DNA of 64,000 nt, taken from positions 372,001 through 436,000 of the forward strand of contig NZ_JAIOAA010000002.1 of the NCBI RefSeq assembly GCF_019890675.1. The letters are read 5' to 3'. The notes beneath the pieces were generated by a model. The model saw only the letters and a list, made by a program, of their open reading frames with translations. It made no database searches and was not told the DNA's origin. The DNA comes from Micromonospora sp. PLK6-60 (GTDB taxonomy: Bacteria; Actinomycetota; Actinomycetes; Mycobacteriales; Micromonosporaceae). Both the position numbers and the translations under genes were made by a program. Positions 8,428 to 15,369 of this stretch are shown here, piece after piece. Positions within the stretch are counted from its first letter, which is position 1, and every line of letters starts with the position of its first letter.

Positions 8428-8895
8428 ATGGACGCGGCGAGAACACCGCTCGGCCGGTGGGCCGGGGTGCCCCGGAGGATCCGGGCCGTCGTGGTGGCCG
8501 CCGTCTGCGTCTTCGCGTACGGCGGGGTGGTCCACCTGGGCGACCTGCTCGGCGTGCGGCCGGGTGGCCCGGGCCCGGGCACCCCCACCTGGTTGATGGT
8601 GTACTTCACCTCGCTGACCGTGTGCGATCCGCTGGCGGCGCTGCTGCTGGCGCTGCGCCGGATCGAGGGGCTGTGGCTCGGCTGCGCCGTGCTCGCCACC
8701 GACGCGGCGGCGAACGGATACGCCAACTACGTGCTGGACGCGGCGCCGGGAGTCACCCCGGGTCGGATCGGGCAGGCGGTGATCACCGGCCTGGCGGTCG
8801 CCCTGATCGCGGCGGCACCCACGGTCGCCCCCTGGCTGCGCGGACCGGCCGGACACGGCGGCCGGGGCAGCGGGTCCGGGCCGGCCGGACGATGA
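8428..8895 (+). CDS. Small integral membrane protein
   Basis: This is an unrecognised 155-residue protein with about four hydrophobic helices: near 18-38, 54-78, 81-96 and 115-137. It has a basic N-terminus and a Gly/Arg-rich cytoplasmic end. The ATG at 8428 follows GGGGGA. Its TGA stop overlaps the next ATG as ATGA, so it is probably translated together with the DUF2332 gene. No catalytic motif is visible. The gene seems to be a conserved actinobacterial membrane protein of unknown role. Confidence 0.7.
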   Translation: MDAARTPLGRWAGVPRRIRAVVVAAVCVFAYGGVVHLGDLLGVRPGGPGPGTPTWLMVYFTSLTVCDPLAALLLALRRIEGLWLGCAVLATDAAANGYANYVLDAAPGVTPGRIGQAVITGLAVALIAAAPTVAPWLRGPAGHGGRGSGSGPAGR

Positions 8896-9839
8896 TCGGG
8901 GGCATGACGACCGCCGAGAGCTACGTCCGGTTCGCCGTCCGCGAGGCGCGCGGCGTGTCACCGGCGTACGAGCGGCTGGCGCTGGCCGTCTCCCGGGACG
9001 CCGAGGTGCTGGCGCTGCTCGACGAGTTGCCGGCGGCCCGGCGGCAGCCGAACCTGCTCTTCGGCGTCGTACGCCTGCTCGGCGGCCCGGTCGACGACCC
9101 GGCTGCCTTCCGCGACTGGGCGGTGGCGAACTGGCCGGCGGTCGCGGCCCAGTTGAGGGTACGGGCGACGCAGACCAACGAGATCGGGCGCTGTGCGGTG
9201 CTGCTGCCCGTGCTCGCCGCCCTGCCGCAGCCCCTCGCCCTGCTGGAGGTCGGCGCGTCCGCAGGGCTGAACCTCTATCCCGACCGGTACGCCTACCGCT
9301 ACGGCGAGCGCGCTGTCGGGACGGGCGGGCCGGTGCTGGACTGCGCGGCGACCGGCGTGCCGGTGCCGGCCCGGCTGCCGGAGGTGGCCTGGCGTGCCGG
9401 GCTGGACCTCAACCCGCTCGACGTCACCGACCCGGCCGACGTGGCCTGGCTCGACGCGCTGATCTGGCCGGAGCACACACACCGGCGGGACCGGCTGCGG
9501 GCCGCCGTCGCGCTCGCCGCGGCCGAGCCGCCGCTGCTGGTCCGCGGTGATCTGGTGGACGACCTGCCGGCGCTGGCCGCGCGGGCGCCGGCCGGGGCGA
9601 CCCTGGTGGTGTTCCACACCTCCGTGCTCTATCAGGTGCCGAGACCCCGCCGGGAGGCGTTCGTCGAGCTGGTACGCGGGCTGCCCGGCCACTGGATCGC
9701 GAACGAGGATCCCGACGTGGTGCCGTACGACGGGCTGCCCGAGTCGCCGGGGGAGGGACTGCACAACGTGTTGGCCCTCGACGGCCGGCCGCTGGCCTGG
9801 ACCCGGGGCCACGGGCAGGCGATCACCTGGTTCGGTTAG
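8892..9839 (+). CDS. DUF2332 family protein
   Basis: The 315-residue soluble protein fits DUF2332, a family of unknown function. It has the conserved N-terminus (SYVRFAVREARGVSPAYERL), a central LLEVGASAGLNL motif like a methyltransferase nucleotide-binding loop, and C-terminal TLVVFHTSVLYQV. The GASAG loop suggests an AdoMet-methyltransferase-like fold, but no activity is established. The ATG at 8892 overlaps the preceding stop (ATGA). ATG at 8904 is an alternative four residues in. Neither start has a good ribosome site, which favours coupling. Confidence 0.82.
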   Translation: MIGGMTTAESYVRFAVREARGVSPAYERLALAVSRDAEVLALLDELPAARRQPNLLFGVVRLLGGPVDDPAAFRDWAVANWPAVAAQLRVRATQTNEIGRCAVLLPVLAALPQPLALLEVGASAGLNLYPDRYAYRYGERAVGTGGPVLDCAATGVPVPARLPEVAWRAGLDLNPLDVTDPADVAWLDALIWPEHTHRRDRLRAAVALAAAEPPLLVRGDLVDDLPALAARAPAGATLVVFHTSVLYQVPRPRREAFVELVRGLPGHWIANEDPDVVPYDGLPESPGEGLHNVLALDGRPLAWTRGHGQAITWFG

Positions 9840-9912
9840 TGAGGGGACAACGCTTACAGCGGCTCTTCACTACGCTGAGGGGCCAGGTGACTCCGGTCCG
9901 GTGAGGTGTCCT

Positions 9913-11436
9913 TTGGCGAAGCCGTCGATGCCGCGTCCCGCCCTGCTGGCCCTCGCGGCCGTGGCCCCGCTCGGCTGGGGCCTCGTCGTCGGCTGGTGGA
10001 CACCGCGGGGCCCGGGCACGGGCGGCGAGGCGGTCACCTCGATCGTGGTCAGCGTCGCGGTCGGCCTGTTCGCCGGGTGGGCGGCCCGCTCGCGGTGGGC
10101 GATGCTGGCCGCGCCCGTGCTCTTCGCGCTCGCCGTGGAGCTGATCCGGCTGCCGCTGCGCGGCCCCACCGTGGACGCCCCGCACGCGAGCCCGTTCGGC
10201 GTCGCCGCGCTGCTGTTCGGGCGTGGGCTGCACGGGCTGTTCACCCTGCTGCCGCTGCTGATCGGCGCCGCGTACGGGGCCGGCCTGGCCCGCCTGCTCC
10301 GCCCCGCGTCCGCCGCCGGTCCGGCGTCCGGCGCCGACCGGGATCTGGCGCTCGCCCGTGGGCCCCGGCCACGGCGGGCGGTGTGGACCTGGTTGGGCCG
10401 GGTGGGCGTCGGCCTGCTCGCCGCGCTGGTGCTGCTGGTCGGGGCGGCCGCCGCCCAGCCCGCCCGGACGCCGCCGATTCCCGGCGGCGTCGCCGAGCTG
10501 ACCAGTGTCCGCAACGGCGACCGGGAGCTGGGCTTGCTGCTGCGCGGGCAGCGCCCGGACGCGCCCGTGCTGCTGTTCGTGCCCGGGGCGCCCGGCTCCT
10601 CGGAGATCGGGTCGGTGCGCCGGCACCTCGCCGGGCTGGAACGGCGCTTCGTGGTGGCCACGCTGGACCGGCGGGGCGCGTCGAAGTCCTGGGCGGCGTT
10701 TCCACCCTCGTCCACGTTCACCCTGGACAGCGAGGTCGACGACGCGCTCGCCGTGACGGACTACCTGCGCACGCGGTTCCGGCAGGACCGGATCTACCTG
10801 ATGGGGCACTCCGGCGGGTCGCTGGTCGGGGTGACGGCGGTGCAGCGGCGGCCGGAGCTGTTCCGGGCGTACGTGGGGGTGGGGCAGGCGGTCGACCTGC
10901 GCGAGGCCGACCGCAGCCAGTACGCCGACACCGTCGCCTGGGCCCGCCGCACCGGGCGGGACGAGCTGGCCCGGGAGCTGACCGCGCGGGGCGCGCCGCC
11001 GTACCGGGACATGTACTCCTACGAGCCGCTGCTGGCCAACGAGACCGGCGCCTTCGACTTCGACCGCACCGACCACAGCGAGGGTCGGGGCGGGCAGGGG
11101 GAGAACCTGAACGTGCCCGAGTACGCCCTGCTGGAGAAGGTGCACGTGCTCAGTGGCACCTTCGACGGGATCGACGTGCTCTATCCCACCGAGCAGGGCG
11201 TCGACCTGCGCCGCCAGGTGCCGAGCCTGGACGTGCCGGTCTGGCTGGTCGACGGCGAGCGCGAGGTGCCCGGCCGGCTCGCCCTGCTCCAGCAGTGGTA
11301 CGCCGACCTCCAGGCGCCCCGCAAAGAGCGGGTGGTGCTGGCGGGCGCCGGGCACCGCTCGTTGTACCAGCGGCCCGACGAGTTCGTCGCCGTGCTCGAC
11401 CGGGTGCTCGCCGCCACGACCGCCCCGGGCACCTGA
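9913..11436 (+). CDS. Membrane-anchored alpha/beta hydrolase
   Basis: The 507-residue protein has about five N-terminal hydrophobic helices (roughly 10-165), then an alpha/beta-hydrolase domain. The oxyanion-type segment is LLFVPGAPGSSE, the nucleophile elbow is GHSGGS (Ser300), and the terminal GAGHRSL carries His481. The likely substrate is an ester, lipid or peptide outside the membrane, not identifiable from sequence. TTG at 9913 is chosen because GAGG lies six bases upstream. GTG at 9901 and ATG at 9928 are alternatives. The gene starts 73 bases after the DUF2332 gene. Confidence 0.82.
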   Translation: MAKPSMPRPALLALAAVAPLGWGLVVGWWTPRGPGTGGEAVTSIVVSVAVGLFAGWAARSRWAMLAAPVLFALAVELIRLPLRGPTVDAPHASPFGVAALLFGRGLHGLFTLLPLLIGAAYGAGLARLLRPASAAGPASGADRDLALARGPRPRRAVWTWLGRVGVGLLAALVLLVGAAAAQPARTPPIPGGVAELTSVRNGDRELGLLLRGQRPDAPVLLFVPGAPGSSEIGSVRRHLAGLERRFVVATLDRRGASKSWAAFPPSSTFTLDSEVDDALAVTDYLRTRFRQDRIYLMGHSGGSLVGVTAVQRRPELFRAYVGVGQAVDLREADRSQYADTVAWARRTGRDELARELTARGAPPYRDMYSYEPLLANETGAFDFDRTDHSEGRGGQGENLNVPEYALLEKVHVLSGTFDGIDVLYPTEQGVDLRRQVPSLDVPVWLVDGEREVPGRLALLQQWYADLQAPRKERVVLAGAGHRSLYQRPDEFVAVLDRVLAATTAPGT

Positions 11437-11573
11437 CCCTCGGACGGCAGGCCCGGCACGCCGTACCTCGCGCCCTCGCGGCCCGGGAAGGCCCGCCACG
11501 CGGCATCTCGCCCCCGCCTTCCCGCCCGCGCGGCGGCCCGCCCCGCCCGTGCGGTGGCTCGGGGGTCGCTTCG

Positions 11574-11579
11574 TAGACT
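11574..11579 (+). promoter_or_regulatory. -10 box of a leaderless gene (TAGACT)
   Basis: TAGACT ends six bases before the GTG at 11586. The intervening sequence has no ribosome site, so transcription likely starts at the start codon. The remaining bases from 11437 are GC-rich with no other recognisable signal. Confidence 0.5.
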
Positions 11580-11585
11580 CGGCCG

Positions 11586-11828
11586 GTGACCGGAGAGCGA
11601 CGGCCGCTGGCGGACCGGCCCCTGACCGAGCCGCACCCGTCCCGGCTGTCCCCGGAGCATCCCGACCGGTCCCGGATTCTCGCCGCCCACGCGGCGGCCC
11701 TGGCCGCCGGTGAGGCCGGTTACCTGGACCCGGGCTCCGGTCTCTTCGTGCTCAGCGCCGGTTTCCTGGCCCGCCGGGGCACGTGCTGTGGGCGAGGCTG
11801 CCGCCACTGTCCGTATGTGGACGATTGA
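11586..11828 (+). CDS. DUF5522 small cysteine-rich protein
   Basis: The 80-residue protein carries the DUF5522 signature GYLDPGSGLFVLSAGFLARR followed by GTCCGRGCRHCPY. Cysteines 67, 68, 72 and 75 form a compact cluster that could hold zinc or an iron-sulfur centre. The function is unknown. The GTG start at 11586 is positioned for leaderless translation. Confidence 0.8.
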   Translation: MTGERRPLADRPLTEPHPSRLSPEHPDRSRILAAHAAALAAGEAGYLDPGSGLFVLSAGFLARRGTCCGRGCRHCPYVDD

Positions 11829-11910
11829 GGGCTTCCGCGCAGAACCGGCCACCCCGTACGGTGTCCGACGGACATCCGGCGGGTGCCCCGCCGACGACGG
11901 GAGGTTGCGC

Positions 11911-12462
11911 GTGCAAGGGCGGATCGGGCTGGCCGGGGTGGCCGTCGTACTCGTGGTGGCCGGTTGTGGCGGCGAGCCCGAGCCGGTGGCCATGCCGGCC
12001 GCGGCGCCGGTCCCGGTCGAGCCGGCGGCGGCCTCGTCCGGCGGAGCCTGTCGGCTGCTCGACTTCGACATCATCGCCAAGCACAGCGGTACCCGGTTCC
12101 GGGTGGCGGCGGCGAGCACCAGCGGGCCCACCCACACCTGCGTGGTGCGCGGCGAGAAGGTCTGGCCGGAGCTGACCCTGACGGTCAGCGACACGTCGAT
12201 CGACGCGGTGACGTTCCGCGAGGACATCCTGCCCCGCGGTGCCACGAACGTGCCGAAGCTGGGGCAGATCGGCTACCGCCGGACGATCGCCGCGAAGAAC
12301 GCCAAGCAGGGCCCGGCGGCGGAGGTGTGCTGGCTGGCCACCGACGGGCGGCTGGCCAGCCTGCGCTGGACCTTCGGCCCCGGCGCCGCGCAGAGCGCGG
12401 CGGACACCCTGACCGGCAAGCTGGTCCCCCTCGCCCGCGGGGTGCGCACCCGCGAACTCTGA
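11911..12462 (+). CDS. Putative lipoprotein
   Basis: The 183-residue protein has a short signal peptide ending in the lipobox VVAGC, with Cys19 as the lipidated residue. A Pro/Ala linker and an exported domain of about 140 residues follow. Three further cysteines (GACRLL, HTCVVR, EVCWLA) could form a disulfide. No family is recognised, although the shape resembles small actinobacterial DUF3558-like lipoproteins. GTG at 11911 has GGGAGG six bases upstream. TTG at 11905 is less likely. It converges on ideR with only 13 bases between. Confidence 0.75.
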   Translation: MQGRIGLAGVAVVLVVAGCGGEPEPVAMPAAAPVPVEPAAASSGGACRLLDFDIIAKHSGTRFRVAAASTSGPTHTCVVRGEKVWPELTLTVSDTSIDAVTFREDILPRGATNVPKLGQIGYRRTIAAKNAKQGPAAEVCWLATDGRLASLRWTFGPGAAQSAADTLTGKLVPLARGVRTREL

Positions 12463-12475
12463 CCGGCGGGACCGC

Positions 12476-13156
12476 TCAGCCGGCGGCGACGAACACCCGG
12501 GAGGCCACCTCGCGGGGCAGCCGGATCCGGTCACCGGAGCGGTCGATGAACACTCCGTCCCGCTCCTGTGCCACGGTGACCGTGGCGCCCGGGTCCACCC
12601 CCGCCGCGTGCAGCTGGCGCAGCACGTCCGAGTCGGTCTGCACGCTCTCGCAGATCCGGCGGACGACCACCGGGCCGGCCAGGCCGGGGAAGGCCAGGTT
12701 GCGCTCGGTCTCCGGCGTCTCGGCGGGCTCGGCGCTGCCCAGCTCCTCCAGCCCGGGGATCGGGTTGCCGTACGGCGAGCGGGTCGGCCGGTTGAGCAGC
12801 TCGTAGACCCGCTTCTCCACCGCGTCGCTCATCACGTGCTCCCACCGGCAGGCCTCCTCGTGGGCCTCCTCGTAGGGCATCCCGATCACGTTGACCAGCA
12901 GCAGCTCGGCCAGCCGGTGCTTGCGCATCACCGACACGGCGGTGTTGCGGCCCAGCGCGGTCAGGCTCAGGTGCCGGTCGCCCTCGACGGTGAGCAGCCC
13001 GTCGCGCTCCATCCGGGCGACGGTCTGGCTGACGGTGGGACCACTCTGCCGCAACCGCTCCGCGATCCGCGCACGGAGCGGGGGCACGCCCTCCTCCTCC
13101 AGCTCCAGGATCGTGCGCAGGTACATCTCGGTCGTGTCGACCAGGTCATGCTTCAC
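12476..13156 (-). CDS. ideR: Iron-dependent repressor IdeR (DtxR family)
   Basis: IdeR binds Fe(II) and then represses iron uptake genes. The 226-residue protein matches mycobacterial IdeR closely. It has N-terminal VDTTEMYLRTI with the metal ligand Met11, the HTH ARIAERLRQSGPTVSQTV, and MRKHRL and EACRWEHVM carrying the Cys, Glu and His ligands. A C-terminal SH3-like domain ends near VFVAAG. GTG at 13156 has GGGAGG eight bases upstream. In M. tuberculosis ideR adjoins sigB; here sigB lies 6 kb away with other genes between. A candidate IdeR operator lies at 28936-28954 in this window. Confidence 0.93.
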   Translation of the reverse strand: MKHDLVDTTEMYLRTILELEEEGVPPLRARIAERLRQSGPTVSQTVARMERDGLLTVEGDRHLSLTALGRNTAVSVMRKHRLAELLLVNVIGMPYEEAHEEACRWEHVMSDAVEKRVYELLNRPTRSPYGNPIPGLEELGSAEPAETPETERNLAFPGLAGPVVVRRICESVQTDSDVLRQLHAAGVDPGATVTVAQERDGVFIDRSGDRIRLPREVASRVFVAAG

Positions 13157-13256
13157 GTCAGCGGCCTCCCTGGGGGTCGATGCTACCTCGGGCCCCCGAC
13201 ATCCGGCCGGCACCGAACGGTGAGGCGGCGGCCGGAGATGGTGTTGACTGGGCGGC

Positions 13257-14114
13257 ATGTCCGGAACCACCGAGCCGTTGGTCGAGCCCGGGCAGCTCGC
13301 CGCCGAGCTGGCCCGCCCCGACCCGCCCACCCTGCTCGACGTGCGCTGGCGGCTGACCGGCCCACCCGGCCGGGACGACTACGCGGCCGGGCACCTGCCC
13401 GCGGCGGTCTTCGTCGACCTGGACACCGCGCTGTGCGGGCCGCCGGGCGCCGCCGGCCGGCACCCGCTGCCCGACCCCGCCGCGTTGCAGGCCGCGCTGC
13501 GGGCCGCCGGGGTCCGCGCCGATCACCCCGTGGTCGTGTACGACGGCGGCGACGGCATGGCCGCCGCGCGGGCCTGGTGGACGCTGCGCTGGGCCGGGCA
13601 CCGGCCGGTCCGGCTGCTGCACGGCGGCTTCCCGGCCTGGGTCGCCGCCGGCCTGCCGGTCACCACCGAGCCGCCGGCCCCGACCCCCGGTGACGTCACC
13701 GTCGTGCCGGGCGCGCTGCCCGTCCTCGACGCGAACGCGGCCGCCCGGCTCGCCGCCGCCGACACCGGCACGCTGCTCGACGTCCGCGCCGCCCCCCGCT
13801 ACCGCGGCGAGACCGAGCCGATCGACCCGGTCGCCGGGCACCTGCCGGGCGCGGTGAACCTGCCCGCCCCGGAGTACGTCGCCGACGGCCGGTTCCCCGC
13901 CGCGGCGGTGCTGCGCGAGCGGTTCGCCGCCGCCGGCGTCGCGCCGGACGCACCGGTCGGGGCGTACTGCGGCTCCGGGGTGACCGCCGCGCAGGCCGTG
14001 CTCGCGCTGCACCTGGCCGGCCGGCCGGACGCCGCGCTCTATGTCGGATCGTGGAGCGAGTGGGTGGCCGACCCGGGCCGCCCGGTGGCCACCGGCGCGA
14101 CACCGGGCGGCTGA
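13257..14114 (+). CDS. Tandem-rhodanese sulfurtransferase
   Basis: The protein moves sulfane sulfur from thiosulfate or 3-mercaptopyruvate to thiol acceptors. The 285 residues hold two rhodanese domains. The first (about 10-135) lacks a catalytic cysteine (VVYDGGDGMAA). The second (about 150-280) has the active loop AYCGSGVTA with Cys238. That loop does not settle which donor is used. The gene is divergent from ideR, about 100 bases apart. TTGACT lies seven bases before the ATG, so a leaderless start is possible. Confidence 0.9.
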   Translation: MSGTTEPLVEPGQLAAELARPDPPTLLDVRWRLTGPPGRDDYAAGHLPAAVFVDLDTALCGPPGAAGRHPLPDPAALQAALRAAGVRADHPVVVYDGGDGMAAARAWWTLRWAGHRPVRLLHGGFPAWVAAGLPVTTEPPAPTPGDVTVVPGALPVLDANAAARLAAADTGTLLDVRAAPRYRGETEPIDPVAGHLPGAVNLPAPEYVADGRFPAAAVLRERFAAAGVAPDAPVGAYCGSGVTAAQAVLALHLAGRPDAALYVGSWSEWVADPGRPVATGATPGG

Positions 14115-14162
14115 ACCGCCGGTCAGCTGGGCGGTGACCGGGGCGCGTGCGACGATGGCCCC

Positions 14163-15344
14163 ATGTCCGACGACACGGTGGTGGTGTGGGACGAGTCCCT
14201 GCTCGCCTACGACATGGGTGACCACCCACTCGACCCGGTCCGGGTCGAGCTGACCATGGCGCTCGCCCGCGAGCTGGGCGTGCTGGACCGCCCCGGGGTC
14301 CGGCTGGTGAAGCCGGAGCCGGCCGACGACGCGACGCTGACCCGGGTGCACCGGCCCGGCTACCTGGACGCCGTGCGGGTCGCGCCGCGCGACCCGCTCT
14401 TCGCCGGGTACGGGCTGGGCACCTCGGACAATCCCGTCTTCGACGGCATGCACGAGTCCAGCGCGCTGATCGCCGGGGCGACCGTGGCCGCCGCCGAGGC
14501 GGTGTGGCGGGGCGAGGCCCGGCGGGCGGTCAACGTGGCCGGTGGCCTGCATCACGCCATGCCGGACCGGGCCGCCGGGTTCTGCGTCTACAACGACCCG
14601 GCGGTGGCCATCGCCCGCCTGCTCGACCTCGGCGCCGAGCGGATCGCGTACGTGGACGTCGACGTGCACCACGGCGACGGCGTGCAGCAGGTCTTCTGGA
14701 ACGACCCGCGGGTGCTCACGGTCAGCCTGCACGAGACCCCGCTGGCGCTCTTCCCGGGCACCGGGTTCCCGGACGAGACGGGCGGCCCGGGCGCCGAGGG
14801 GAGCGCGGTGAACGTGCCCCTGCCGCCGGGCATCGGCGACCCGGGCTGGCAGCGCGCCTTCCACGCGATCGTGCCGTCGGTGCTGCGGGCGTTCCGGCCG
14901 CAGCTGCTGGTCACCCAGTGCGGCGCCGACGGGCACCGGCTCGACCCGCTGGCCGACCTGCACCTGTCGGTGGACGGCCAGCGGGCCACCTACCGCGCGC
15001 TGCGGGCGCTGGCCGACGAGCTGTGCGACGGCCGCTGGGTGGCCACCGGCGGGGGCGGGTACGCGCTGGTCGAGGTGGTGCCCCGGGCCTGGACGCACCT
15101 GCTGGCCGTGGCCACCGGCGAGCCGGTCGACCCGGCCACGCTGACCCCGCCCGCCTGGCGGGAGCTGGCCCAGCGGCGGCTGCCCGGCCGGGAGGTCCCG
15201 CTGCGGATGACCGACGACGTCGACCCGGCGTACCAGCCGTGGCAGCCGACCGGCGAGCCGAACGCGGTGGACCGGGCCATCGCGGCCAGCCGCAAGGCGG
15301 TCTTCCCGCTGCTGGGGCTCGATCCGCACGATCCGCGCGACTGA
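14163..15344 (+). CDS. acuC: Acetoin utilization-type lysine deacetylase AcuC
   Basis: AcuC is a class I histone-deacetylase-like enzyme that removes acetyl groups from protein lysines, in Bacillus from acetyl-CoA synthetase. The 393-residue product carries the catalytic His pair in AGGLHHAM (H130, H131), the metal-binding segment YVDVDVHHGDG, a C-terminal GADGHRLDPL and the GGGGY motif. Zinc dependence follows from the family. The next gene, 25 bases downstream, encodes a Pat-like acetyltransferase, so writer and eraser appear to share an operon. The ATG at 14163 follows GACGAT by six bases, perhaps leaderless. Confidence 0.92.
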   Translation: MSDDTVVVWDESLLAYDMGDHPLDPVRVELTMALARELGVLDRPGVRLVKPEPADDATLTRVHRPGYLDAVRVAPRDPLFAGYGLGTSDNPVFDGMHESSALIAGATVAAAEAVWRGEARRAVNVAGGLHHAMPDRAAGFCVYNDPAVAIARLLDLGAERIAYVDVDVHHGDGVQQVFWNDPRVLTVSLHETPLALFPGTGFPDETGGPGAEGSAVNVPLPPGIGDPGWQRAFHAIVPSVLRAFRPQLLVTQCGADGHRLDPLADLHLSVDGQRATYRALRALADELCDGRWVATGGGGYALVEVVPRAWTHLLAVATGEPVDPATLTPPAWRELAQRRLPGREVPLRMTDDVDPAYQPWQPTGEPNAVDRAIAASRKAVFPLLGLDPHDPRD

Positions 15345-15369
15345 GCCGGCGGTGGGGGAGGACCGACCG

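Noticed and set aside
13257..13680. The first rhodanese domain lacking its cysteine as a damaged gene
   Set aside because: Tandem-domain sulfurtransferases normally keep the catalytic cysteine only in the second domain.
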